A stretch of 64,000 nt of DNA from Bradyrhizobium sp. ORS 278 (GTDB lineage Bacteria; Pseudomonadota; Alphaproteobacteria; Rhizobiales; Xanthobacteraceae). Of the stretch, positions 1-8,845 are shown piece by piece (the stretch's first letter is position 1; each line of letters starts with the position of its first letter). The notes below the pieces were generated by a model. The model was not told the DNA's origin. It saw nothing but the letters and a program-made list of their open reading frames with translations, and did not search any database. The stretch is from contig NC_009445.1 of assembly GCF_000026145.1 (NCBI RefSeq), positions 3,906,001 to 3,970,000 of the forward strand. Direction: 5' to 3'. The position numbers and the translations under genes are program-made.

Positions 1-1239
1 ATCGCCTACGTTCTGAGCGATTGCGGCGCGCGCCTGCTGTTGCATGAGGCCGCGCTGGCGGACCGGCTGCCGGCCGCAGCTGAGATGCCCGACCTCGCGG
101 GCCGCCTCGCGGTCGACAATGATCCCGTTCGGTCGAATTTCGCCGAACTCGCCGATCACGAGCCCGATGCCACGGAAGCCACTGTGGCCGAGGAGGACAT
201 TGCAATGATCCTCTATACGTCGGGCACGACCGGCCGGCCGAAGGGGGCGATGCTTGCCCACTGCAATATCGTCCACTCCTCGATGATCTACGAGGCGTGC
301 CTCGGCCTGACGCCCTCCGACCGGTCGATCGCGGCCGTGCCGCTCGGCCACGTCACCGGCGTGGTCGCCAACGTGACCAGCATGGTGCGCTGCGCCGGCA
401 CCTTGATTATCATGCCGGAGTTCAAGGCCGGCGACTATCTCAAGCTCGCCGCGCGCGAGCGCGTGACCTACACGGTGATGGTGCCGGCGATGTATAATCT
501 CTGCCTGCTGCAGAGCGATTTCGACAGCCACGATCTGTCGTCGTGGCGCATCGGCGGCTTCGGCGGCGCGCCGATGCCGGTCGCGACGATCGAGAAGCTG
601 GCGGCGAAGATCCCGGGCCTGCGCCTGGTCAACGCTTACGGCTCCACCGAGACCACCTCGCCCTCGACCCTGATGCCGCCCGCGCTGACGGCTCGCCACA
701 TCGACAGCGTCGGCTTGCCCTGTCCCGGCGCCAGTATCCTGGTGATGGATGCTCAGGGTCGGGAGTTGCCGCGCGGCGAGATCGGCGAGATCTGGATCGG
801 CGGCGGCCAGGTCATCAAAGGCTATTGGAGCCGTCCGGAGGCGACAGCCGAGAGCTTCACGGCGGGCTACTGGCATTCGGGCGACCTCGGGTCCATCGAT
901 GCCGATGGCTTCGTCAGGGTATTCGACCGCCAAAAGGACATGATCAACCGCGGTGGGCTGAAGATCTACTCGGCCGAGGTCGAGTCTGTGCTTGCTGGCC
1001 ATCCGGCCGTGATCGAGAGTGCGATCGTCGCGCGCCCGTGCCCGGTGCTGGGCGAGCGGGTCCATGCCGTCGTGGTGACCCGCGCGCCGGCCGAAGCGGA
1101 GGATCTGCGCCGCTGGTGTGCCGAGCGGCTGTCCGACTATAAGGTGCCGGAAACCCTGATCGTGACGCCGGACCCTTTGCCGCGCAATGCCAACGGCAAG
1201 GTGATGAAACGGCAGTTGCGCGAAGCCTTGACTGCGTGA
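1..1239 (+). CDS. Acyl-CoA synthetase (AMP-dependent ligase), 5' end missing
   Basis: The frame is open from base 1, so the N-terminus lies outside the window. The protein belongs to the class I adenylate-forming superfamily, which activates a carboxylic acid with ATP and passes it to CoA. Visible motifs are the P-loop YTSGTTGRPKG near bases 211-243, the YGSTETT motif near 637-657, the GYWHSGDLG motif with its ATP-binding Asp, the hinge segment DRQKDMINRGGLKIYS, and the C-terminal NGK whose Lys (1198-1200) is the adenylation lysine. All catalytic motifs are intact, so it should be active. The substrate cannot be told from sequence; a medium- or long-chain fatty acid or aromatic acid is possible. 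The downstream gene is 177 bases away and looks unrelated. Confidence 0.9.
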   Translation: MAYVLSDCGARLLLHEAALADRLPAAAEMPDLAGRLAVDNDPVRSNFAELADHEPDATEATVAEEDIAMILYTSGTTGRPKGAMLAHCNIVHSSMIYEACLGLTPSDRSIAAVPLGHVTGVVANVTSMVRCAGTLIIMPEFKAGDYLKLAARERVTYTVMVPAMYNLCLLQSDFDSHDLSSWRIGGFGGAPMPVATIEKLAAKIPGLRLVNAYGSTETTSPSTLMPPALTARHIDSVGLPCPGASILVMDAQGRELPRGEIGEIWIGGGQVIKGYWSRPEATAESFTAGYWHSGDLGSIDADGFVRVFDRQKDMINRGGLKIYSAEVESVLAGHPAVIESAIVARPCPVLGERVHAVVVTRAPAEAEDLRRWCAERLSDYKVPETLIVTPDPLPRNANGKVMKRQLREALTA

Positions 1240-1416
1240 TAGCCGGCCTCCGACCCTCGGCAACGGGGAACGCGCGTAACGCCTTGATTCGGCTGCACGT
1301 GCCTTGCCACCGCCATACCGATGCGGTATCCGCGCCGGCGCGTGGGCAGTGGGCGGCTCGCGCGGCACTTCAAATCCATTCGCGCGCTCGCGGCGAACCC
1401 TATGGGATATCTTTAA

Positions 1417-2070
1417 GTGTCTGAATTTATTGATGAAGTTGATGAAGAGGTCCGCCGGGAACAGCTCAAGAAGCTGTGGGACCGCTATTCGATCTTTATC
1501 ATCGCCGTCGCGGTTCTGATCATCGCCGGTGTCGGCGGCTGGCGCGGCTACCAGTATCTGGAGGCCCAGAAGGCTGCCGAGGCCGGCGCGGCCTTCAACA
1601 AGGCGCTCGAACTGTCCGAGCAGAACAAGCACGCCGAGGCCGAGAAGGCGTTTGCCGACGTCGCGGCGACCGCCCCCTCCGGATACCGTATGCTGGCCCG
1701 CTTCCATCAGGCGGCTGAAGCTGCTGTGCGCGACAAGGCCGCCGCAGTGAAGCTGTATGATGACCTCGCGGCCGACCGCGGCATCGGTGCCGAACAGCAA
1801 TCCATGGCGCGCCTGCGGGCCGCGGGCCTGCTTGTCGACACCGCGCCTTACGCTGACCTCAAGCCGCGGTTGGAGGGTGAGACCGCCGCCGGGGCTCCAT
1901 TCCGTCATGCCGCACGCGAGCTTCTGGCGCTGTCGGCGTGGAAAGCCAATGATGCGGCCGCCGCCCGCCAATGGCTCGACATGATCGCATTGGATGGTGA
2001 GACCCCGCCGGGCCTGCGCTCGCGCGCCGAGGCGTTGCAGGCGCTGTTGCCTGCGGTCGCCAAGAGCTGA
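1417..2070 (+). CDS. YfgM-like membrane-anchored TPR protein
   Basis: This 217-residue protein starts at a GTG. It has a short charged cytoplasmic N-terminus rich in Glu, one transmembrane helix at about residues 27-46, and then an Ala-rich helical region that reads as tetratricopeptide-like repeats facing the periplasm. That is the layout of E. coli YfgM, the ancillary SecYEG subunit linked to periplasmic chaperones. The gene order supports the call: YfgM-type gene, lipoprotein gene, der, as in the yfgM-bamB-der cluster of other proteobacteria. The three genes run in one direction with 63-85 base gaps and are probably co-transcribed. The role in secretion is inferred from the family. Confidence 0.75.
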   Translation: MSEFIDEVDEEVRREQLKKLWDRYSIFIIAVAVLIIAGVGGWRGYQYLEAQKAAEAGAAFNKALELSEQNKHAEAEKAFADVAATAPSGYRMLARFHQAAEAAVRDKAAAVKLYDDLAADRGIGAEQQSMARLRAAGLLVDTAPYADLKPRLEGETAAGAPFRHAARELLALSAWKANDAAAARQWLDMIALDGETPPGLRSRAEALQALLPAVAKS

Positions 2071-2142
2071 TCCAGAAGCCGAAGGTGAGCCGATCGCGGC
2101 CTTCGCGATGGCGAAACTGAGTTTGATCGGAAGATGACCATC

Positions 2143-2676
2143 ATGCGCCGCCCGCAACGCCTCATCGCCCTGTCCGTCGTCGTCGCGCTCGCAGGCGCGC
2201 TCGGCGGCTGCGCCAGCGGCGGCAGCTTCGACCCGTCCGACCTGCTCGACTTCCTGGACACCAAGAAGAAGCTGCCCGGCGACCGCAAGCCCGTGTTCCC
2301 CGAGGGCGTCCCCGGCCTGGAGCAAGGTGTGCCGAAGGAGCTCTACAAGGGCGCCCAGCAGCAGCCGACGGAGGATCCGGCGGCACAGGCCGCCGCGCCG
2401 ACCCCGCCCGTGGAGCCGCCCACCAAAGGCAAGAAGGGCGCCAAGGGCCGCCAGCAGGCGGCCGTGAGCAATCCGGCGCCGGCCGCCGACCCGCAGCCGC
2501 AGGACGGCGAGGCGGCCGCAGTCGAGGAGGGCGCGGCCGCCGTGCCGGCAGCCCCGAAGCCGAAGAAGATCGTCCGCCGCCGCACCACCGCTCCGCCGGC
2601 GGATGACGCCGCGCCCGCGCAGCAATCCAGCGGCCAATTTCCGGCCCCGATGCCGAGCGGCTCCTTCAGCCGTTAA
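2143..2676 (+). CDS. Small Pro/Ala-rich lipoprotein in the bamB position
   Basis: I chose the ATG at 2143 because the GGAAG at 2129-2133 is nine bases away; the ATG at 2134 directly abuts that site. The product (177 residues) starts with a basic, hydrophobic signal ending in the lipobox LGGC, so it should be a lipoprotein. After a short conserved-looking segment (about residues 20-65, with the run GDRKPVFPEGVPGLEQGVPK) the rest is low-complexity Pro/Ala/Lys, probably disordered. In other proteobacteria this slot between yfgM and der holds bamB, a WD-like beta-propeller of about 380 residues; no propeller repeats are visible here. Function unknown. A remnant or replacement of BamB is possible but unproven. 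Confidence 0.7.
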   Translation: MRRPQRLIALSVVVALAGALGGCASGGSFDPSDLLDFLDTKKKLPGDRKPVFPEGVPGLEQGVPKELYKGAQQQPTEDPAAQAAAPTPPVEPPTKGKKGAKGRQQAAVSNPAPAADPQPQDGEAAAVEEGAAAVPAAPKPKKIVRRRTTAPPADDAAPAQQSSGQFPAPMPSGSFSR

Positions 2677-2760
2677 TCTCATCGGCGAATCGGCCGATCG
2701 CCCGTTCGGTTTTACGGTCGGATGCGCTAAAGCTGCGCGCCAACGCGCGCTCGGATCATC

Positions 2761-4131
2761 ATGTCTTTTACCATCGCCATCATCGGCCGGCCCAATGTCG
2801 GCAAATCGACCCTGTTCAACCGTCTGGTGGGGCAGAAGCTGGCGCTCGTCGACGACATGCCTGGCGTGACCCGCGACCGCCGCGAGGGCGAGGCGAAGCT
2901 GCACGACCTGCATTTCACGATCATCGACACCGCCGGCCTTGACGAGGGCCCGAAGGGCTCGCTGACGGCGCGGATGCAGGAGCAGACGGAGACCGCGATC
3001 GCGCTCGCCGATGCCCTGTTCTTCGTCATCGATGCCCGCGTTGGCTTGACACCGGCCGACCGCGCCTTCGCCGATTTCGCCCGCCGCGCCGACAAGCCGG
3101 TGCTGCTGCTCGCCAACAAGAGCGAAGGCAAGCATGGCGAACTCGGCGCGATGGAGTCCTACGCGCTCGGTCTCGGCGATCCGATTCAGATCTCGGCCGA
3201 GCATGGCGAGGGCATGGGCGAGCTCTACGATGCACTCAGCAAGATCGTACCGCCCTCGGACGACGAGGATGACGAGCGCGAGGAGACCGACGAGGAGCGC
3301 GCCAGCCGGCCGATCCGCGTCGCCATCGTCGGTCGTCCCAATGCCGGCAAGTCGACCCTGATCAACCACCTGCTCGGCGAGGAGCGCCTGCTGACCAGCC
3401 CCGAGGCCGGCACCACCCGCGACTCGATCGCCGTCGAGGTCGAATGGAAGGGCCGCGGCTTCCGCATCTTCGATACCGCCGGCCTGCGGCGGCGGTCGCG
3501 GATCGAGGAGAAGCTGGAGAAACTCTCGGTGGCGGATGCGCTGCGGGCGGTGCGGTTTGCCGAGGTCGTGGTGCTGATGTTGGACGCGCAGAACCGCTTC
3601 GAGGAGCAGGATCTTCGCATCGCCGACCTGGTCGAGCGCGAGGGGCGGGCGCTGGTGCTGGCGGTCAACAAATGGGACCTGATGGAGGCCCAGCCCGGAC
3701 AGATCTCGGCGCTGCGCCGGGATGCCGACCATTGGCTGCCGCAGATCACCGGCGCGCCGATCGTGGCAGTGTCCGGCCTGATGGGCGAGGGCATCGACCG
3801 GCTGATGCAGGCGATCGTCGAGGCCTACGCGGTCTGGAATCGGCGCGTGCCGACGGCGGCGCTGAACCGCTGGTTCGAGGGCGCGATCGCTAACAATCCG
3901 CCGCCTGCCGTGTCGGGCCGCCGCCTCAAGCTGAACTACATCACCCAGACCAAGGCGCGGCCGCCGAGCTTCGTGCTGTTCTGCTCGCGCGCCGACGCGA
4001 TCCCGCAATCCTATCTGCGCTACCTCGTCAACTCGATGCGCGAGACCTTCGAGCTGCCGGGCACGCCGGTGCGCATCACCTTGCGCGAGAAGGCCAACCC
4101 ATTCGCCCACAAGCGCAAGCGGCCGAACTGA
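2761..4131 (+). CDS. der: Ribosome biogenesis GTPase Der (EngA)
   Basis: Der is an essential double GTPase that acts in 50S subunit maturation. The 456-residue protein shows both G domains: G1 motif GRPNVGKST at residues 9-17 and a second GRPNAGKST near residue 191. DTAG motifs follow each, and NKWD near residue 303 is the G4 motif of domain two. The first domain has NKSE in place of NKxD as its G4. An acidic linker ([13 protein letters not shown]) joins the domains, and a C-terminal KH-like domain ends in a Lys/Arg-rich tail. Length is normal for the family. It is the last gene of the probable yfgM-lipoprotein-der unit. Confidence 0.97.
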   Translation: MSFTIAIIGRPNVGKSTLFNRLVGQKLALVDDMPGVTRDRREGEAKLHDLHFTIIDTAGLDEGPKGSLTARMQEQTETAIALADALFFVIDARVGLTPADRAFADFARRADKPVLLLANKSEGKHGELGAMESYALGLGDPIQISAEHGEGMGELYDALSKIVPPSDDEDDEREETDEERASRPIRVAIVGRPNAGKSTLINHLLGEERLLTSPEAGTTRDSIAVEVEWKGRGFRIFDTAGLRRRSRIEEKLEKLSVADALRAVRFAEVVVLMLDAQNRFEEQDLRIADLVEREGRALVLAVNKWDLMEAQPGQISALRRDADHWLPQITGAPIVAVSGLMGEGIDRLMQAIVEAYAVWNRRVPTAALNRWFEGAIANNPPPAVSGRRLKLNYITQTKARPPSFVLFCSRADAIPQSYLRYLVNSMRETFELPGTPVRITLREKANPFAHKRKRPN

Positions 4132-4196
4132 TCGGCTTGCTACAGGCCGCGCGTCTGGACTTTTGATCTGATCGCGACAAGCGTCCATTCCTCGCC

Positions 4197-5663
4197 TCAA
4201 TCCGACGAAAACCCGAACGGTACCGACGATGTCCTGAAATCATCTGGCAGGATCTCCCGCCCGATCGGCGGCGCCGAGCGGGCGGCGCATTTCGGCCGGT
4301 GACAGACGCGGCAGGCGGTGCCGATCGGCGTCGGCGCGTCGGCATCCGGTCCGTGGCCGTCGCGGGTGTAGATCAATTGCCCGGCGTGCTCCGCCGCGCA
4401 GCCGACGGCAATGGCGCGCTCGACGCGGACCGCGCCGTAGGAGCCGCCGCCGGCGGTCACGGTGCGCGCGATCGAGAAGAAGCGGCGGCCGTCCGGCAGC
4501 TCCAGCCATTGCGTGACGATCTGGCGCGGCGTCTTGAAGATTCCGTGCACCGACCACAGCGGGCAGGCGCCGCCGTGCCGCGCGAACGGAAAGCCGGCGC
4601 CGTCCAGGAGCTTCGAGACGTTGCCGGCGGGATCGACGCGGATCAGGAAGAACGGGATCTTCTCCGCGCCCGGCTTCTGCAAGGTCGTGACGCGATGGGC
4701 TGTCTGCTCGAAGCTGGTGCCGAACTGCCGCGCCAGCGCTTCGAGATCGTAGGCTCTGGCATCGACCGCTTTGGCGAAGATCGAGTAGGGCATGATGATC
4801 GCCGCCGCCGCATAGGCCGCGAGCGCGCGCCGTGCCAGCAGCTCGGCGGTCTTGCTGGCGAACTTGCCGTCCTCCAGCGCCGCGCTGATCTCATTGTCGA
4901 GTTCGAGATAAGCGAGCTGCCGCGCCAGTTCGAACTTCAGGCTCGCGCTGTCGAGCGAATCCTCGATCAGCAATTGACGGCGATGCAGATCGAGCCGCCT
5001 GAGCGAGCCGAGCATCACGTTCGGCGGCATGTAGCGGACTTGCAGCTTGTGCTTCTCGCGGAAGCGCTCGATGAAGCCGGCGGGGCTCGCCGAGACTTGC
5101 GGCGAGCCGGTCGCCGAGCCCTGGAAGACCGCCTGCGCCAAGCGCTCCGCGGCGTCGTCGAGCCCCGCGAAATAATTGCGGCGGGCGGCGAGGAAGCGCC
5201 GGACATCGGCGACAGGATCGTTGGCGTCAAAACCCTCCGGCAGCGGCGCGCCGCCGGAGATCGAAGGCGCCCGCTCGGCCAGCGCCAGCTGCTCCTCGCG
5301 ATAGGCGGTGTAGAGCCGCAGGAAGGCCTCGGCCATGCCGGGATAGCTGACGGCGAGGTCTGAAATTTCCAGCGCGGGGATGTCGATGTCCGAGAACATC
5401 GGGTCCTTCAGCACCGACTGCATCCGCGCGGTGTGGTCGGCGCCGCCGTCGCCGGCTAGGTCGGCGAGGTCGATCTTGTAGGTGCGGGCCAGCCGCAGCA
5501 GCATGTCGGCCGTGACCGGCCTCTGGTTGCGCTCCAACAACGCCACGTAAGGTGCTGATATTTCGAGGTCCGCGGCCATGTCGGCCTGGGTCAGGCCGAG
5601 CTCGCGGCGCAGCCGTCGCAGGCGCGGGCCCATGAAGATCGAGCGTGCCGTGGCGGTACTCAT
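4197..5663 (-). CDS. XRE-family regulator of the RamB/ScfR type, divergent from aceA
   Basis: The 488-residue protein has an XRE helix-turn-helix at about residues 12-70 (LGLTQADMAADLEISAPYV), then a region related to the ImmA/IrrE fold, and a C-terminal domain with a Cys pair (CRVCHRPKC) typical of short-chain-fatty-acid regulators. The place where ImmA proteases carry HExxH reads FELARQLAY, so peptidase activity is unlikely. Family members such as RamB of Corynebacterium control glyoxylate-cycle and acetate genes. Here the gene is divergent from aceA, with 146 bases between the two starts and a perfect palindrome inside, so aceA is the likely target and self-control is possible. The ligand is unknown; an acyl-CoA or acetate signal is an inference. 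Confidence 0.85.
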   Translation of the reverse strand: MSTATARSIFMGPRLRRLRRELGLTQADMAADLEISAPYVALLERNQRPVTADMLLRLARTYKIDLADLAGDGGADHTARMQSVLKDPMFSDIDIPALEISDLAVSYPGMAEAFLRLYTAYREEQLALAERAPSISGGAPLPEGFDANDPVADVRRFLAARRNYFAGLDDAAERLAQAVFQGSATGSPQVSASPAGFIERFREKHKLQVRYMPPNVMLGSLRRLDLHRRQLLIEDSLDSASLKFELARQLAYLELDNEISAALEDGKFASKTAELLARRALAAYAAAAIIMPYSIFAKAVDARAYDLEALARQFGTSFEQTAHRVTTLQKPGAEKIPFFLIRVDPAGNVSKLLDGAGFPFARHGGACPLWSVHGIFKTPRQIVTQWLELPDGRRFFSIARTVTAGGGSYGAVRVERAIAVGCAAEHAGQLIYTRDGHGPDADAPTPIGTACRVCHRPKCAARSAPPIGREILPDDFRTSSVPFGFSSD

Positions 5664-5680
5664 GGCAGGTCAACTCCCGT

Positions 5681-5720
5681 CTGTAAGCTCCTTACAGCTA
5701 TACACGGGATATCTGTAAAG
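5681..5720. promoter_or_regulatory. Candidate operator between regulator and aceA
   Basis: A perfect 7-bp inverted repeat, CTGTAAG-CTC-CTTACAG, lies at 5681-5697. A further half-site, CTGTAAAG, follows at 5713-5720, 32 bases from the first left arm, which is about three helical turns. Both lie between the regulator start (5663) and the aceA start (5810). Assigning them to the divergent XRE regulator is inference from position and symmetry. Confidence 0.5.
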
Positions 5721-5809
5721 TGTGACAAGTTTTCCGCGCAATGGCTAGTCCGCTGTCGCAACGTGCTTAAAACAGGTCCCAGGTTGTCGTTAACCAAGGG
5801 ATCACGGAC

Positions 5810-7447
5810 ATGAACTTCCAACCGCGTGGACTGAACGACCAGGCTCTCCAAGGCTCCTCGTCCTACCAGGCCGAGGTCGAGGCGGCGCGTGCGCTGCTCG
5901 AGACCAACCCGACCTGGAACGGCGTCACCGCCGAGGCCGTGGCGCGCATGCGCCTGCAGAACCGCTTCAAGACCGGTCTCGACGTGGCCCGCTACACCGC
6001 GGCCGTGATGCGCGCCGACATGGCCGCCTACGATGAGGACAGCACCAAGTACACGCAGTCGCTCGGCTGCTGGCACGGCTTCATCGCGCAGCAGAAGCTG
6101 ATCTCGATCAAGAAGCATTTTGGCCGCACCGACCGCCGCTACCTCTATCTCTCCGGCTGGATGATCGCGGCGCTGCGCTCCGAGTTCGGCCCGCTGCCGG
6201 ACCAGTCGATGCACGAGAAGACCTCGGTGCCCGCGCTGATCGAGGAGCTCTATACCTTCCTGCGCCAGGCCGACTCGCGCGAGCTCAACGATCTGTTCCG
6301 CACGCTCGACGCCGCCCGCAAGGCCGGCGACAAGGCGAAGGAGACCGAGATCATCGCCAAGATCGACGGCTTCCAGACCCACGTCGTCCCGGTCATCGCC
6401 GACATCGACGCCGGCTTCGGCAATGCGGAAGCGACCTATCTGCTCGCCAAGAAGATGATCGAGGCGGGCGCCTGCGCGCTGCAGATCGAGAACCAGGTCT
6501 CGGACGAGAAGCAGTGCGGCCATCAGGACGGCAAGGTCACCGTGCCGCATGACGTCTTCCTGGCCAAGATCCGCGCCTGCCGCCACGCCTTCCTGGAGCT
6601 TGGCGTCGAGGACGGCATCATCGTCACCCGCACCGACTCGCTCGGCGCTGGTCTCACGCAGCAGATCGCCTATTCGAGCCAGCCGGGCGATCTCGGCGAC
6701 CAGTACAACAGCTTCCTCGACTGCGAGGAAGTGACGCCGGAGACCGCGCGCAGCGGCGACGTCATCATCAACCAGAATGGCAAGATGGTCAGGCCGAAGC
6801 GGCTGCCCTCGAACCTCTATCAGTTCCGTCCCGGCACCGGTGAGGACCGTTGCGTGCTCGACTGCATCACCTCGCTGCAGAACGGCGCCGACCTCTTGTG
6901 GATCGAGACCGAGAAGCCGCATATCGAGCAGATCGCCAAGATGGTCGACCGCATCCGCAAGGTCATCCCGAACGCCAAGCTCGCCTACAACAACTCGCCG
7001 TCGTTCAACTGGACCCTCAACTTCCGTTGGCAGGTCTACGACGCGATGAAGGAGGCGGGTCAGGACGTCAGCAAGTACAACCGCGCCGAGCTGATGAAGG
7101 CGGAGTATGACGACACCCCGCTGGCGAAGGAAGCCGACGAGCGCATCCGCACCTTCCAGGCGGATTCAGCCAAGCGCGCCGGCATCTTCCACCACCTGAT
7201 CACTCTGCCGACCTACCACACGGCCGCGCTCTCGACCGACAACCTCGCCCGCGAGTATTTCGGCGAGCAGGGCATGCTGGGCTACGTCAAGAACGTCCAG
7301 CGCGCCGAAATCCGCCAGGGCATCGCCTGCGTCAAGCACCAGAACATGGCCGGCTCCGATATCGGCGACGACCACAAGGAATACTTCGCCGGCGAGAAGG
7401 CCCTGAAGGCCGGCGGCGCGCACAACACGATGAATCAGTTCGGCTGA
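5810..7447 (+). CDS. aceA: Isocitrate lyase, long form
   Basis: Isocitrate lyase splits isocitrate into glyoxylate and succinate, the first step of the glyoxylate shunt used on acetate or fatty acids. The product is 545 residues, longer than the roughly 430 of the E. coli enzyme and close to the long bacterial and eukaryotic forms. The catalytic segment reads KQCGHQDGK with the active Cys near residue 236; the classic enzyme has KKCGH. Mg-binding acidic residues occur in DIDAGFGN. Start: ATG with AAGGGA at 5796-5801, eight bases upstream. A terminator-like hairpin follows. Control by the divergent regulator is likely. Malate synthase is not in the window. Confidence 0.96.
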   Translation: MNFQPRGLNDQALQGSSSYQAEVEAARALLETNPTWNGVTAEAVARMRLQNRFKTGLDVARYTAAVMRADMAAYDEDSTKYTQSLGCWHGFIAQQKLISIKKHFGRTDRRYLYLSGWMIAALRSEFGPLPDQSMHEKTSVPALIEELYTFLRQADSRELNDLFRTLDAARKAGDKAKETEIIAKIDGFQTHVVPVIADIDAGFGNAEATYLLAKKMIEAGACALQIENQVSDEKQCGHQDGKVTVPHDVFLAKIRACRHAFLELGVEDGIIVTRTDSLGAGLTQQIAYSSQPGDLGDQYNSFLDCEEVTPETARSGDVIINQNGKMVRPKRLPSNLYQFRPGTGEDRCVLDCITSLQNGADLLWIETEKPHIEQIAKMVDRIRKVIPNAKLAYNNSPSFNWTLNFRWQVYDAMKEAGQDVSKYNRAELMKAEYDDTPLAKEADERIRTFQADSAKRAGIFHHLITLPTYHTAALSTDNLAREYFGEQGMLGYVKNVQRAEIRQGIACVKHQNMAGSDIGDDHKEYFAGEKALKAGGAHNTMNQFG

Positions 7448-7478
7448 TCTCCGCCGGGTGAAGCGCTGAACTGATGAG

Positions 7479-7513
7479 ACCCGTCTGGGGCGGCAACGCT
7501 CCAGGCGGGTTTT
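7479..7513 (+). terminator. Terminator after aceA
   Basis: An inverted repeat (ACCCGTCTGGGGC at 7479-7491 against GCTCCAGGCGGGT at 7498-7510, one G-U and one mismatch) is followed by TTTT, 32 bases past the aceA stop. This is the usual shape of an intrinsic terminator. Confidence 0.7.
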
Positions 7514-7600
7514 GCTTTGGCGCGGACGATCCAAGGCGCAGCTCGGTACTCTTATGGTCAGCGCGCTTGACATCAGCACAGTGTAGCGACGGCCTCATGT

Positions 7601-7714
7601 CTCATTCCTCATGGTGGGGAGCGCCGCCCTTGCGGCGCGTCTCGAACCATGAGGCCACGGTTTGGGCCTCGCCCTTCGAGACGCCCGCCTGCGGCGGGCT
7701 ACTCAGGGTGAGGG
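7601..7714. repeat. Dispersed palindromic repeat, copy 1
   Basis: Two adjacent palindromic blocks carry the words GTCTCGAACCATGAGGCC and CTTCGAGACGCCCGCC. Related blocks recur in opposite orientation at 12634-12820. The element sits in the 478-base gene-free stretch 7448-7925 together with the aceA terminator and a second repeat type. I see no gene in that stretch. Such elements are common between genes in Bradyrhizobium; their function is not known to me. Confidence 0.7.
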
Positions 7715-7736
7715 TTGAGGGCGGGGGCAGATCCGC

Positions 7737-7876
7737 GTAGCCCGGATGAGCGCCAGCCGACGCCTTTTCGGCGTTGGCGTCAGCGATATCCGGGTTCACC
7801 GGCGAGAGCGCGTGAGAACCGGGATGTCGCGACCGCTTACGCCCTTCGGGCTGCAGCGTCCGCTCATCCGGGCTAC
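7737..7876. repeat. Inverted repeat element bounded by GTAGCCCGGATGAGCG
   Basis: A perfect 16-bp inverted repeat (7737-7752 and 7861-7876) encloses 108 bases with further internal GC-rich palindromes, such as CGACGCC-TTTT-GGCGTTG. This is a separate repeat type from the one just upstream. No ORF with credible start signals lies inside. Confidence 0.7.
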
Positions 7877-7925
7877 GCTTGTCTCCATGGTCCGGTGCGC
7901 TGCGTGTCATGTCCGCGCAATGTCC

Positions 7926-8546
7926 TCACCGCTCACTCAGCGCCAGCCGCGCCCCGAGCAAAGCAAAACCGCCGGCGAACGCCCGGCGCAGCCACGCCAT
8001 CACCCGCGGACGGCTGACGACCCGGTCGCGAACCGCCGCCGCGAACAGCCCGTAGACCACAAACACCGCGAACGTCATCGCCATGAATGTGGCCGACAGC
8101 TCCAGCATGGCGGCGAGCGGATGCGCCTCGTCAGCCGCGATGAACTGCGGCAGGAAGGCGAGGAAGAAGATCGACAGTTTGGGATTGAGGATGTTGATCA
8201 GGAAGGCGGTCAGCACCACGCGTCCGGCTGACCGCGTCTGGCCCTTCTTGGCTCCAGCCTCGACCGACAGTGCGCCGCGCTCGCCGAGCGTCTGCCAGGC
8301 CATGTACAGCAGATAGACGACACCGCAATATTTCAGCGCAGCAAAGGCAAGCGCGCTGGTGTGCAGCACCGCCGCGAGGCCGACGATCGCAGCGAGCATT
8401 GCCGGGATGATGCCGAGCGTGCAGCCGAACGCGGCGGCGACGCTCATGCGTGAGCCCCGCGTCAGCGCCACTGCGAGCGTATAGAGCACGCCGGTGCCGG
8501 GCGAGGCGACCACGATCAGCGAGGTCAGCAGGAAGGCAGTGGACAT
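7926..8546 (-). CDS. LysE/RhtB-family exporter
   Basis: The 206-residue inner-membrane protein has about six hydrophobic helices and the family's N-terminal SPGTGVLYTLAVALTRG segment. LysE/RhtB proteins export amino acids or related small molecules. The start is an ATG with GGGAG seven bases upstream on the minus strand. It stands alone, with no adjacent LysR-type regulator in the window. The substrate cannot be told. A second, distinct member of the family is encoded at 24631-25245. Confidence 0.85.
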   Translation of the reverse strand: MSTAFLLTSLIVVASPGTGVLYTLAVALTRGSRMSVAAAFGCTLGIIPAMLAAIVGLAAVLHTSALAFAALKYCGVVYLLYMAWQTLGERGALSVEAGAKKGQTRSAGRVVLTAFLINILNPKLSIFFLAFLPQFIAADEAHPLAAMLELSATFMAMTFAVFVVYGLFAAAVRDRVVSRPRVMAWLRRAFAGGFALLGARLALSER

Positions 8547-8845
8547 CGGTGGGCTCCCAGAGGTACCCGGCGCCGTGCCTTGAAGGGGCCGGCCGGCTCA
8601 TTTGAACAACGAACACCAGCATTTCACACCACGCGGCGACCGATAGCCGGTCGGACTTCACGCGCCGGCGAGTGCCTCTCATTGGCAGCGATGCCGATCA
8701 TCGACGTCGCCTCCGCGAGTGAATTTCTTGATGGTCCAATTGGTGCGCCGTCCCCGATCCTGTTCCGTGGACATACTCGTTCCTTCCTTTCGAGGTGGAT
8801 CAAAACGGAACAACAACATGCTGTAGTCCGCACCTTGAAAAGGCC

